NCBI GenBank assembly: GCA_002482545.1
Contig: DLGF01000005.1
Location: 62,001 to 126,000, forward strand
From: Sporomusaceae bacterium UBA7701
Lineage (GTDB): Bacteria > Bacillota > Negativicutes > Sporomusales > UBA7701
Length of the DNA: 64,000 nucleotides
Direction: 5' to 3'
Shown here: positions 51,072-59,749 of the stretch, piece after piece
Position numbering within the stretch: position 1 is the stretch's first letter
How the letters are laid out: every line of letters starts with the position of its first letter
Position numbers and translations under genes: made by a program
Notes under the pieces: model-generated
Database searches by the model: none
What the model saw: the letters and a program-made list of their open reading frames with translations, nothing else
What the model was told of the DNA's origin: nothing

Positions 51072-51674
51072 ATGAAGAGGATTATCGTCGGAATGTCGGG
51101 AGCCACCGGCCAGATTTACGGCATCAGGCTCCTTCAATACCTGCGCGAACTTCCTGAGATCGAGCTCCATCTGGTCATTTCAGACTGGGCTAAAAGAACC
51201 ATCGCCCTGGAGACCGATTGGACGACGGGGGCAGTGGAAGCCCTGGCTCATCGGGTATATGACAGCCATGACCAGGCGGCTGCAATTTCCAGCGGATCTT
51301 TCAGCCGCGCGGCAATGGTAATTGCGCCCTGCAGTGTAAAAACCTTGTCGGCCATAGCCAATTCCTATAACGACAGTCTGATGATCCGGGCGGCGGATAC
51401 AACCTTGAAGGAGCGCAAGCCGCTGATCCTGGCATTCCGGGAAACGCCCCTGCACGCCGGCCACCTGCGGCTCATGGCTCAGGCTGCCGACATAGGCGCC
51501 GTCATAGCCCCGCCGGTCCCTTCCTTCTACAACAATCCCCGTACGATTGACGACTTGGTGGATTATACTATATACCGGCTTATGGATATAATGGGCCTTC
51601 CATCGAAACGGGCGAAACGGTGGGAGGGTTTAGAGCGCAGACGGCTATCCGAAGGGGATGGAAGAGATCAATGA
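51072..51674 (+). CDS. ubiX: UbiX-family flavin prenyltransferase
   Basis: The 200-residue protein makes prenylated FMN from FMN and dimethylallyl phosphate for UbiD. Motifs: GMSGATGQIYGIRLL, the SGSFSRAAMVIAPCSVKTLS FMN loop, and LAFRETPLHAGHLRLM. GAGGGAGGG precedes the ATG. Its stop overlaps the LpdD-like gene, the same pairing as lpdB-lpdD of gallate decarboxylase systems. Confidence 0.96.
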   Translation: MKRIIVGMSGATGQIYGIRLLQYLRELPEIELHLVISDWAKRTIALETDWTTGAVEALAHRVYDSHDQAAAISSGSFSRAAMVIAPCSVKTLSAIANSYNDSLMIRAADTTLKERKPLILAFRETPLHAGHLRLMAQAADIGAVIAPPVPSFYNNPRTIDDLVDYTIYRLMDIMGLPSKRAKRWEGLERRRLSEGDGRDQ

Positions 51675-52060
51675 TCGAATTTGAACGCCAGTCAGGCCGA
51701 ATCCGGGTCAGCCTCAGAGCCGCAGCGATGGGAGCGGATCTTTGCCTCATCATTTCCGGCGGCGACCGGCCCCATCTGGGGGCGGTCGCCTTGGCCCAGC
51801 CTCGGCCCAGTCTTGCTGAGCCGGATAGACTTAGTCCTTCGGTTTCATTATTGACCCTTGTCGGGCATAAAGAAGGCGGCATTGCCTGCCAGGCTGCTGA
51901 AAGGATCGCTTCCCGCACCGGCCGGAACGTGGTTGTCTGCTGCGGCATACACGTCGATGAGATACAGGGCGGGGAAATTACCGCGGTGCTTGAAATGGTG
52001 AACACATTGGTGAGCGATCTTCTCAACGCGACGGACAGTGAGCTGACGGACCCGGTATAA
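51671..52060 (+). CDS. LpdD-like prenylated-flavin chaperone/decarboxylase subunit
   Basis: This 129-residue alpha/beta protein (ISGGDRPHLGAVALAQ; GRNVVVCCGIHVDEI) resembles LpdD, the small protein that accompanies UbiX and UbiD in gallate/protocatechuate-type decarboxylase operons and is thought to help maturation with prenylated FMN. The ATG at 51671 overlaps the UbiX stop in ATGA style. Assignment rests on motif memory and the UbiX coupling. Confidence 0.8.
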   Translation: MIEFERQSGRIRVSLRAAAMGADLCLIISGGDRPHLGAVALAQPRPSLAEPDRLSPSVSLLTLVGHKEGGIACQAAERIASRTGRNVVVCCGIHVDEIQGGEITAVLEMVNTLVSDLLNATDSELTDPV

Positions 52061-52140
52061 AGGGCAATTGCCCGGCCGGGCTTGTCGGGGGCGCCCTCGC
52101 AGGGAGGGCATGGGCAGGCCCAAAGGGCGAAAAGTGCCGA

Positions 52141-52192
52141 AAATAGTAAAAGGCTCAACAATCAAGGCGGATTGTTGAGCCTTTTACTATTT
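52141..52192. terminator. Bidirectional terminator with 23-bp perfect arms
   Basis: Arms 52141-52163 and 52170-52192 are exact inverse complements (core GGCTCAACAATC) with loop AAGGCG. It separates the convergent LpdD-like and chemoreceptor genes. Confidence 0.9.
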
Positions 52193-52227
52193 GGCGGTTT
52201 GGCGGGCATCCGGCGCGGCGCCGTCCT

Positions 52228-53301
52228 CTAGGCCTTATTATCGGCCATATTCATGATTTTCTGGCCGATCGTTCTCAGCCCTTCCAGCGTCCGGGCGATT
52301 TCCTGCATGGCCAGGGCCTGTTCCTGGGTAATGTCGTTGCTTTGCTCGACGTTTTTCAGCACTTGCTCCACCGCTTCACGGAACTTCGACAACATGCCTT
52401 TGATATTGGCCGCCGATTGCGTACTTTCATCGGCCAATTTGCGCACCTCGTTGGCGACTACTGCGAAGCCCCGTCCGTTCTCGCCGGCCCGGACGGCTTC
52501 GATGGCCGCGTTTATGCCCAGCAGGTTGGTCTGCTGCGATACCCGCCTGATAATCTCCAGGATTTCCGAGGTCTGATTGACTTCCACGCCTGCCGTTTTG
52601 GCAATGTGGGCAGCCTCCTGGCTTGTTGCCGCGAGTTCCTCCGACGAGGCGGACAGCTGTTCGGCCGCCGTAATGGCCCGCTCCAGGGCGGTATACATTT
52701 CGGTCACGTACCGGTTGAGCTGCTGGGATCTTTCATTCTCGCGCAGGCGCACAAGCTCCTGCGCTTTGGAGATCTTGACCGCTTCGTCGATGGCCTGCGC
52801 AATCGAGTCCTGCCCGGAATCGATTAATTCGGAGGGCAGGCCACAGCGTTTGGCGGCCTCGCGGCCCTTATTCTGGGCGACGATCGCATCCACGCCCGAC
52901 CGGGCAAGCTCCTCAACCTGCCGGAGCAGCTCGTCGTCCGTCTTGAAAGTGCGGATAAAAATGGTGACATCTTTGAAACAGATATCCTGCTCGGCGCCGC
53001 CCGACCGCAGAACGACGCCGATTTTCGTCGCGCCTGAGGTGGCCAGGTTGCTTATCGGACCTAGAATATCGATAATTGATACAGGTAATTCGACTACCAC
53101 CTTTTCCGTTGCTTTCTTGAGCTGATTGGCTGTTCCGCTCCGGGCAATGACGACTTCAACCCCGGGCGAGGCTTGAACCAGCTCCACCGCCTGCTGACGG
53201 GACGCCACCTCGACCGGTATGTCGAGCCCCTTGATGGCGGTGAGACTTTTGGCCACCTCAGCGATTTCAGGGGTTGGAGCAAAAAACATGATGGACGCCA
53301 T
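52228..53301 (-). CDS. Soluble chemoreceptor with an N-terminal PrpR-N-like sensory domain
   Basis: The 357-residue protein has no membrane helix. Residues about 1-185 resemble the PrpR N-terminal domain (PF06506) usually found in sigma-54 activators (for example VVIARSGTANQLKK; GVDAIVAQNKGREAAKRCGL). Residues about 200-357 are a short MCP signalling domain with the tip region QTNLLGINAAIEAVRAGENG and GRGFAVVANEVRKLADE. It probably detects a cytoplasmic metabolite and signals to CheA. GGAGGTAAG precedes the ATG. It is convergent with the decarboxylase unit. Confidence 0.88.
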   Translation of the reverse strand: MASIMFFAPTPEIAEVAKSLTAIKGLDIPVEVASRQQAVELVQASPGVEVVIARSGTANQLKKATEKVVVELPVSIIDILGPISNLATSGATKIGVVLRSGGAEQDICFKDVTIFIRTFKTDDELLRQVEELARSGVDAIVAQNKGREAAKRCGLPSELIDSGQDSIAQAIDEAVKISKAQELVRLRENERSQQLNRYVTEMYTALERAITAAEQLSASSEELAATSQEAAHIAKTAGVEVNQTSEILEIIRRVSQQTNLLGINAAIEAVRAGENGRGFAVVANEVRKLADESTQSAANIKGMLSKFREAVEQVLKNVEQSNDITQEQALAMQEIARTLEGLRTIGQKIMNMADNKA

Positions 53302-53582
53302 TGAACTTACCTCCTAAAATTTTGTTTCCGGCAGACCGGCCGGCCGCAGCCGCCACGGCGTTTTGCGGGACTCGCCCCGCTGGCCTCCTGCCTGATTCTC
53401 CGCATTTATCCAGGCCTGATAGCTCCCGCAATAGCTTATCTCGCAATTTTCATGCAATATTTGTGCCATCATGGTGCCTGCTCTGGCGGCTGTGGATAGA
53501 CCGCAGCCGCGCCGGAAAAAGCTAGGGTTACTAATAATGTTTTTCGGTATTCCCTTTTTTGGATAAAGATGCTACAATAGTA
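53302..53582. other. Intergenic region without a recognised gene
   Basis: It holds a hairpin GCGGCTGTGG-ATAGA-CCGCAGCCGC (53489-53513, one G-U pair) and an AT-rich promoter-like end with TACAAT at 53573-53578. Nothing else is recognisable. Confidence 0.4.
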
Positions 53583-53618
53583 TTAGATAATAATTATTGA
53601 TAAGTAATTATTATCTAA
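53583..53618. promoter_or_regulatory. AT-rich palindrome, Fur/PerR-like operator candidate
   Basis: TTAGATAATAATTA (53583-53596) and TAATTATTATCTAA (53605-53618) are perfect inverted repeats around TTGATAAG. GATAAT/ATTATC half-sites recall Fur-family boxes. It lies just after a TACAAT -10 box and 25 bases before the small gene. Confidence 0.5.
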
Positions 53619-53643
53619 ATATCACTGAAAAGAGGTAAGAACC

Positions 53644-53763
53644 ATGATGGTAGATAAAGACATCATCCGGAATCTGGAATGCCTGCATGAGCAGCTTCTC
53701 CGCGAAAGGCAAATGTCGTCGGCCCGCAATGTCAGGCGGCTGATCGAACGGTTCGGCAAATAA
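53644..53763 (+). CDS. Small 39-residue protein
   Basis: ATG 53644 follows AGAGGTAAG and opens a 39-codon frame to TAA 53763. The product is highly charged and helical (ECLHEQLLRERQ; RRLIERFGK) with no recognised family. It has a good ribosome site, a promoter-proximal palindrome upstream and a terminator downstream (53901-53942), together forming a complete small transcription unit. Confidence 0.6.
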   Translation: MMVDKDIIRNLECLHEQLLRERQMSSARNVRRLIERFGK

Positions 53764-53900
53764 GACCTCTCCATAGCCGCCGGCGGTTACAGAACGGCGG
53801 GCGGCGGACAATTCAGCCTGCAATAGCGATGATGCCGGAAGTTTAGGTGGCCCCGGGTTCTTTGACCGATACGGGGCCGCGCCGCCCCCGCTGCAGGATG

Positions 53901-53942
53901 GCCTCGTCCCGTGTCGAATCAGGGATGAGGCTGCTTTTTTTT
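53901..53942 (+). terminator. Intrinsic terminator of the small-protein unit
   Basis: GCCTCGTCCC (53901-53910) pairs with GGGATGAGGC (53922-53931, one G-U), followed by TGC and T9. Confidence 0.8.
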
Positions 53943-53984
53943 TGCGCCGCCCGGGACCGGAACAGGAAGCCGCCGCAGCGAGCG

Positions 53985-55217
53985 TTATTGCTCCAGTGTA
54001 TCGACCCGGAGCAGCGAGGGAAAAAGGCGCATCCAGACGACGGCGACCAGCACGGTGCCGACGCCGCCGATCAGGACGGCCGGTACGGCGCCGAACCAGG
54101 CGGCGGTCAGGCCTGACTCGAAATCGCCCAATTGGTTCGATGTTCCGGTAAATAACGAATTCACCGCACTCACTCTGCCCCGCATATAATTCGGAGTTTC
54201 CATCTGGACCAGCGACCAGCGGATAACGACACTGATGACGTTGGCTGCGCCAAGGATGACCAGCGCGCCAAGGGAAAGCAGGAACGAAGTTGACACGGCG
54301 AATAGGATTGTCACCATGCCGAAAATAATGACGGCGGCGAACATGAGCAGGCCAACCCGCCGCCGCAGCGAAAAGCGCGCCAGGAACAGCGACATAGATA
54401 GTGCCCCGGCGGCCGGCGCGGAGCGCAGGAGACCCAGCCCCTGCGGGCCGACGCCGAGGATTTCCTGGGCGTAAATGGGCAATAAGGCGGTCGCTCCGCC
54501 TAGCAGCACTGCGAAGAGATCCAGGGATATCGCGCCCAGGATGGTCGGGTTGCCGCGGATAAAATGAATCCCGGCGAATAGGGATTGAGAGGCGGCCTCA
54601 TGGCATTGCGGCGCGGTTGGCCTGCTGCGTGTCAGGAAAACCAGCAGGCTTGCCGCCAGAAATAAAGCGCCGGTCGCAAAATAGACCCAGGACGGGCTTG
54701 CGACATACAGCAGGCCGCCGAAGGCAGGACCGATAATGGCGGCAGTCTGGTTGGAAGAGGCGAACAAGGAAACGGCGCGGGGAATAAAACTGGCCGGCAC
54801 CAGGTCGGGCACATAGGCCTGCATCGTCGGGCTTTCGAAGGACCGGGTGCCTCCGATTACGAACATAATCAGCAGGATGCTTTCCGTATTCAGCCATCCG
54901 GCGCAACTGCCGGCTGCCAGCACCAAAGCTCCCGCTCCTTGAACGGACTGACACAGACAGATAACCCACCGGCGATTGTAGTTATCGGCCACGTGGCCTA
55001 CCACCAGCGTAAGCAGGAACATCGGCAGAAACTGGGCGAGCCCGACCAGTCCGAGGTAAAGCGCGCTGCCGGTAATGGCGTAGACCTGCCACCCCACGGC
55101 CACCGAAAGCATCTGATAAGACAGGGCGGTTGCCCCGCGGGACAGCAGGAATAAGAGGAGAGACGTGTTGCGCAAGATTGCCGGCTCTTCCGAGAAATTG
55201 TCAGGTAACGTCGGCAT
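53985..55217 (-). CDS. MFS exporter (EntS/MFS_3 type)
   Basis: This 410-residue protein has 12 predicted helices and the family loop GHVADNYNRRWV between helices 2 and 3. It resembles the enterobactin exporter-like MFS_3 group, which also includes macrolide exporters. The ATG at 55217 follows TGGAGG; in-frame codons upstream to 55334 are unlikely to be coding. The solute is unknown. If the nearby Fur-like palindrome is real, a link to iron is possible but unproven, since the two genes are convergent. Confidence 0.88.
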   Translation of the reverse strand: MPTLPDNFSEEPAILRNTSLLLFLLSRGATALSYQMLSVAVGWQVYAITGSALYLGLVGLAQFLPMFLLTLVVGHVADNYNRRWVICLCQSVQGAGALVLAAGSCAGWLNTESILLIMFVIGGTRSFESPTMQAYVPDLVPASFIPRAVSLFASSNQTAAIIGPAFGGLLYVASPSWVYFATGALFLAASLLVFLTRSRPTAPQCHEAASQSLFAGIHFIRGNPTILGAISLDLFAVLLGGATALLPIYAQEILGVGPQGLGLLRSAPAAGALSMSLFLARFSLRRRVGLLMFAAVIIFGMVTILFAVSTSFLLSLGALVILGAANVISVVIRWSLVQMETPNYMRGRVSAVNSLFTGTSNQLGDFESGLTAAWFGAVPAVLIGGVGTVLVAVVWMRLFPSLLRVDTLEQ

Positions 55218-55350
55218 AGTTAACCTCCAGATATATGCATCATGGTTTGTGCAAGAAACACTCCAGCTTTTCTTACCCCACCGTCCTTTCCGGGCGGCAA
55301 CAAGATTATTGCCCCGACTGATTCTCCCGGCCATCGCTGGCTGGGATTGG

Positions 55351-55397
55351 ATTAGGCCAATATTTAATGCTTTTATGGAATTATTGGGATTATATTT
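55351..55397 (+). promoter_or_regulatory. Shared upstream element, copy 1 (probable enhancer for a sigma-54 activator)
   Basis: This 47-base stretch (starting ATTAGGC and ending GGATTATATTT) closely matches 62311-62356 in order and spacing. It lies about 310 bases upstream of the sigma-54 promoter at 55709. AATTATTGGGATTAT-type repeats could be activator half-sites. Confidence 0.6.
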
Positions 55398-55708
55398 AGG
55401 CGGTACAATCAGTTTTTTGCGAATAGCGCAGGGGAATTCCTGGCGCTATCCCCTGGCCGCCGCCCGCCGGGGGCGAGTTTCTGACGGGCGAGGCTATCGC
55501 CGGTTCGGGGGCGGGAGGGAACCCGGGCCTTGGCAATTTTTCCGGGCTGCCGCGAATGGGGAATTGTTGGCCGGGAGACTGCTGAATAACTTGGCGAGAC
55601 GGTTTTCATGATCCGGGAGCTGTAACGCTCCTTGGCGGATTTTCCCGCCCGGGGGTTTTGTGGGTGGTGTTCCCGCGCTGCCCGCGCCAATCAACAGACC
55701 TGAGAGAA
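55398..55708. other. Gene-free interval between enhancer element and sigma-54 promoter
   Basis: GC-rich sequence without a supported gene; short frames here lack ribosome sites and protein features. A long spacer between enhancer and promoter is compatible with DNA looping. Confidence 0.4.
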
Positions 55709-55726
55709 TTGGCACAACATTTGCAT
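55709..55726 (+). promoter_or_regulatory. Sigma-54 (-24/-12) promoter of the OYE-type reductase gene
   Basis: TTGGCACAACATTTGCAT has GG at 55711-55712 and GC at 55723-55724 with the obligatory ten-base gap; it fits the TGGCAC-N5-TTGC consensus. It lies about 145 bases before the start codon. Confidence 0.85.
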
Positions 55727-55869
55727 GTTGGTTATTGTGCCATGTGAGAATTGCATGATTCCTCCGAAGCCCGTGCGGCTCTAAAGTAGGAAAGGTCTTG
55801 CAACAATGCCTGACGTAAAATGCCAGAGAAGGGATTCAACGCAAAGAAATGATTTAAGGAGGTTACCGC

Positions 55870-57735
55870 ATGTTATTGTTCACTCCCATTTCCATCGGCT
55901 GTACCAAAGTCAAAAACCGGGTTGTGTTGCCTTCCATGTGCACCCATTATTGCGAGGAAGGGTTCATAACCGATCGTATGCGGGAATTTATCCGGGAACG
56001 AGCCATCGGGGGCATCGGCCTGTTCATTGTACCGGGCAATCCGTACGGTAAAGCCAGCGGCGCGCGGATGGCCATCTCGGAAGAGAAATATTTCGACGGC
56101 TGGCGGGAGCTGGCCGCCATCGTGCGGGAGCACGGGGCGAAACTGGTGTGCCAGCTGCATGCCGCCAAGCATCAGGCCGGGCGCGGCGCAGCGACCGAGG
56201 CTCCCATCGAAATGAGTAAAGAGGAAATCAGAGAAGTTATCCAAAACTACGTCCGTGGAGCCAAAAACGCCCTGGAAATCGGGCTGGACGGCGTTGAGCT
56301 GCATGGCGCCCATGCCCATGAGATCGCCCGGTTTTTATCGCCCTTTTACAATAAGCGGCAGGATGAATACGGCGGAAACGCTGCCGGCAGGGCCAAACTG
56401 GCGGTAGACCTTGTCCGGGAAATCAAGGACGCCTGCGGCGACCGCCTGCCGGTCATCGTCCGGCTCAGCGGCTATGAAATGGTGCCGGGAGGCCGCGATA
56501 TCAGCGAAACGGTTGAATGCGCCGCCTTGATCGCCGAAGCGGGCGCCGACGCCCTGCATATTTCCCGGGGAATGCCCGAGTCGGAACAATGGATTTCCGC
56601 GCCGATGGATGTTGAGGAAGGTTTCAATGTTGAAGCGGCAGCCGCAGTGAAAAGGGCGGTGGACGTGCCGGTAATAACGGTAAACCGGATTCTGAACCCG
56701 CTGATGGCCGAGCAGATTCTCCAAGAGGGCAAAGCCGACATGGTTGCAATGGCCCGGGCCCACCTGGCCGAACCCCACCTGATCAAGAAGTTCCTCGAGG
56801 GCGATGTCCCGGTGCGCCGCTGTCTCGGCTGCAATCAAGGCTGCCGGCAGAGCGGCCTGGGGAAAAAGAACATTTTTTGCATGCAGAATCCCCGGACCGG
56901 CAGGGAGAGCGAGCTTGTCTACCTCCCGGCGACCAAAGAGGAAAACATCATGATCGTCGGAGCGGGTCCCGCGGGTCTCGAAGCGGCGGTCGTCCTGGCC
57001 GAACGGGGCTACAAACCCGTGGTCTACGAAAAGGACGCCGAATTGGGCGGCCTGATCCGGCTGGCTTCGCTTCCCCCCCACAAGGACTCGCTGAAAGAGA
57101 TCATCGTCTATCGCCGGAAGATGCTGGACCTATTGAAGGTCGAGGTGGAACTGGGGCGGGAAGTGACTCTGGACCTGATAAAGAAGGTCAATCCCTCCGT
57201 GCTCATCCTGGCTACCGGCAGCAAGCCTTTGATGCCGCGGATTCCCGGGATCGAGGGGAGCGGCGTTTATTCCGCCGATCAAGTCTATTCCGGCAAAGTG
57301 GAGGTCGGCTCCCGGGTCGCGGTGATCGGCGGCGGCCTGATCGGCTGCGAGACGGCGGAATATCTGGCGTCCAGAGGGAAAAGCGTGGTCGTTTTTGAAA
57401 TGGCGGACGACATCGCCAAAGAACTCGGCAAGAGCAGAAGGTATTTCATGCTGAAGCGCATGGAAGAGTACGGTGTAGAGATCAGGCTGCTCACCAAGGT
57501 CGCCCGGATCGAACTGCCGACGGTGGCGATCAGCACGCAGGGCTTCGGCCAGGTGCTGACCGGGTTTGACAGCGTGGTTGTCGCGGCCGGCCGGGTTCCT
57601 GTCGACGGACTTGTTCAGCAAGTGCAGCAAACCAAGCTGGAAAACACCAAAGTATTTGTTATCGGTGACGTCAGCAAGCCGGGCTTGGCCATGGACGCCA
57701 TCTATCAGGGCGCCCGCACGGCTGCCGACATTTAG
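55870..57735 (+). CDS. Old Yellow Enzyme-type NADH:flavin oxidoreductase (2-enoate/2,4-dienoyl-CoA reductase family)
   Basis: This 621-residue protein has an N-terminal FMN TIM barrel (about 1-330; HAAKHQAGR, ELHGAHAHEIARFLSP, NKRQDEYGG). Cysteines of a 4Fe-4S cluster lie in RRCLGCNQGCRQ and the following FCMQN. A FAD/NAD domain follows (about 360-621; VGAGPAGLEAA, VIGGGLIGCETAEYL, FVIGDV). Such enzymes reduce activated C=C bonds of enoates. The Cys after HAH region is typical but substrate is not predictable. TAAGGAGG precedes the ATG. Transcribed from a sigma-54 promoter, alone, to a terminator at 57768-57806. Confidence 0.94.
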   Translation: MLLFTPISIGCTKVKNRVVLPSMCTHYCEEGFITDRMREFIRERAIGGIGLFIVPGNPYGKASGARMAISEEKYFDGWRELAAIVREHGAKLVCQLHAAKHQAGRGAATEAPIEMSKEEIREVIQNYVRGAKNALEIGLDGVELHGAHAHEIARFLSPFYNKRQDEYGGNAAGRAKLAVDLVREIKDACGDRLPVIVRLSGYEMVPGGRDISETVECAALIAEAGADALHISRGMPESEQWISAPMDVEEGFNVEAAAAVKRAVDVPVITVNRILNPLMAEQILQEGKADMVAMARAHLAEPHLIKKFLEGDVPVRRCLGCNQGCRQSGLGKKNIFCMQNPRTGRESELVYLPATKEENIMIVGAGPAGLEAAVVLAERGYKPVVYEKDAELGGLIRLASLPPHKDSLKEIIVYRRKMLDLLKVEVELGREVTLDLIKKVNPSVLILATGSKPLMPRIPGIEGSGVYSADQVYSGKVEVGSRVAVIGGGLIGCETAEYLASRGKSVVVFEMADDIAKELGKSRRYFMLKRMEEYGVEIRLLTKVARIELPTVAISTQGFGQVLTGFDSVVVAAGRVPVDGLVQQVQQTKLENTKVFVIGDVSKPGLAMDAIYQGARTAADI

Positions 57736-57767
57736 CCGCCGGCACCCTTCCGGCGCATCCTGCCGAC

Positions 57768-57806
57768 AAAAACCTGAGTTAGGCATTTGCCGACTCAGGT
57801 TTTTTG
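57768..57806. terminator. Bidirectional terminator
   Basis: AACCTGAGT (57771-57779) pairs with ACTCAGGTT (57793-57801), with A5 before and T5 after. It separates the convergent reductase and aconitase genes. Confidence 0.85.
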
Positions 57807-57832
57807 TTGACAAGCTCGCAGTGCACAAGGCC

Positions 57833-59749
57833 TTATGAGAGCTGATCCTTGATGAAGTTAAGCAAACCGCCCTTGAATAATACCGCCCGCTGGGCCGCCG
57901 TCAATTCGCATTTCGTAAAAATAATTTTGCTTTGGGTTTGGTTGCAAAGTTTGACCCGGCCGTCCTGAAGTTGGTCAAGCGCGTGATCGAGCGCCAGCAG
58001 ATCCCCTTCCTGCATGGACTCATAGTCGGCCGGATCTTCCAATACGAGCGGAATGACGCCGAAATTCACCAGGTTTCGCTTATAAACATCGGCAAAGGAT
58101 TTGGCGACAACCAGCTTCATTCCGGCGGACATCGGCACCATTACCGCGTGTTCGCGGCTGGAACCCATTCCGAAATTATCCCCGGCGACTACGCACCAGG
58201 TTTTGCCTAAGCTGCTGATTTTGTTTTTAAAATCGGGATTCAGGCGGGAAAAGACATAGGGGACGGAATCCGGAATATTGGAGCGTAAAGCCAGCATTTC
58301 GGCGCCGCCCGGCAAAATGTGGTCGGTGGTAATGTTATCGCCGGTTTTCAATTCTATCTTTAGGGTCAGGGTATCTTCCAGGGGGCTGCCCGCCGGAATG
58401 GGTTTTATATTCGGGCCTTTGACAACCCGGATGTCCTCGTCGCCGGCTCCGGGGGCAATAATGGCATTGGGGAGCAGGGGGAAAAACTCGGGTTCATGAA
58501 TGACGGGGTACTCGCCAAATCTTCTGGGGTCGGTTATTTTTCCGTGGAGAGCCGAGACCGCCGCGGTTTCCGGGCTGCAAAGATATGAATTGGCGTCGGG
58601 CGTTCCGCATCGGCCTTTGAAATTCCGGTTATAGGTTCTTAAGGTATTGGTGCCTGAAGCGGGGGCCTGGCCAATGCCGTTACAGGGTCCGCAGGCCACC
58701 TCCAGCAGCCTTGCCCCCGCGGTTACAAGCTGCCGGGCCGTCCCGGTCTCCAGGAGCATCAGCAATATCCGCTTGCTGCCGGGGGAAACGATGAGATCTA
58801 CGCCGTCCGGTAGAGTTTGATGGTTCAGGACGGCGGCCGCAATCGCCAGATCCTTGAAGGAAGAGTTGGTACAGCTGCCGATGCCGACCTGGGACAAGGG
58901 GATGCCTTCCACCTCGGATACCGGCTTTACGTTATCGGGGCTGTGGGGCAGCGCGACCAGCGGTTCGAGGGCGGCGAGATCGATGCTGATTACGGCATCG
59001 TATTCCGCGCCTTCGTCGGCCTGCAGCGGCTGCCAGGCGGCTTCCCGGCCGATGCTCCGGTAAAACCGCCGGGTCATTTCATCGCTGGGGAACAGGGAGG
59101 TGAATGCGCCTGTCTCGGCGCCCATGTTACAGATCGTCGCCCTGTCGTACACCGTGAGCTGGTCGACGCCGGGGCCGAAATACTCGAATATCCTGTTTTT
59201 GCCCCCCTTGACGCCGGTGAGCTGCAGCAGCTTCAGGCTGATATCCTTGGCCGTAACCCAGGGCCGGAGGCCGCCCTCCAGACAGACGCCGACCACTTTG
59301 GGCCTGGCGCAGGCATAGGGAAACCCGGCCATGGCAACAGCTACGTCGACTCCGCCGGCGCCGACGGCCAGCATGCCGGCCGCGCCGGCGGTGGAAGTAT
59401 GGCTGTCTGAGCCAAGTAGGATTTCTCCCGGCTTGGAGAAATTCTCCAGATGAGTTGTGTGGCCGATGCCGTTGCCGGCCTTCGAGATGTATGCTCCCAG
59501 TTTTTTTCCCACCGTCAGAAGATACCGGTGGTCATCGTGGTTTTTGGGACCGACTTGAAGCATATTGTGATCGATATAAATGACCGAAAAAGGCTTGACT
59601 TTCTTGACGCCCATGGCTTCCAACTGCAGATACACCATGGTGGCCGTCGAGTCCGGCGTCATCACCTGATCGGGGATGATCTCCCATTCCGGCGAGTTAG
59701 GGTTGAGTCCGTGGTTCTTCAATATCTTCTGTACCAGATTACATTTCAT
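57833..59749 (-). CDS. Aconitate hydratase (aconitase-family, short type)
   Basis: The 638-residue protein has the aconitase catalytic domain followed by a swivel domain (GDNFGMGSSREHA). Cluster cysteines lie in GSCTNSS and CGPCNG with a third upstream in the CLEGG/ICNMG region. GSDSHT is the substrate-binding motif. It interconverts citrate and isocitrate; the 640-residue bacterial type is common in anaerobes and is sometimes near-isofunctional with homoaconitase or isopropylmalate isomerase. Its ATG overlaps the HelD-like stop by four bases, so it is translationally coupled to the helicase. Confidence 0.93.
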   Translation of the reverse strand: MKCNLVQKILKNHGLNPNSPEWEIIPDQVMTPDSTATMVYLQLEAMGVKKVKPFSVIYIDHNMLQVGPKNHDDHRYLLTVGKKLGAYISKAGNGIGHTTHLENFSKPGEILLGSDSHTSTAGAAGMLAVGAGGVDVAVAMAGFPYACARPKVVGVCLEGGLRPWVTAKDISLKLLQLTGVKGGKNRIFEYFGPGVDQLTVYDRATICNMGAETGAFTSLFPSDEMTRRFYRSIGREAAWQPLQADEGAEYDAVISIDLAALEPLVALPHSPDNVKPVSEVEGIPLSQVGIGSCTNSSFKDLAIAAAVLNHQTLPDGVDLIVSPGSKRILLMLLETGTARQLVTAGARLLEVACGPCNGIGQAPASGTNTLRTYNRNFKGRCGTPDANSYLCSPETAAVSALHGKITDPRRFGEYPVIHEPEFFPLLPNAIIAPGAGDEDIRVVKGPNIKPIPAGSPLEDTLTLKIELKTGDNITTDHILPGGAEMLALRSNIPDSVPYVFSRLNPDFKNKISSLGKTWCVVAGDNFGMGSSREHAVMVPMSAGMKLVVAKSFADVYKRNLVNFGVIPLVLEDPADYESMQEGDLLALDHALDQLQDGRVKLCNQTQSKIIFTKCELTAAQRAVLFKGGLLNFIKDQLS

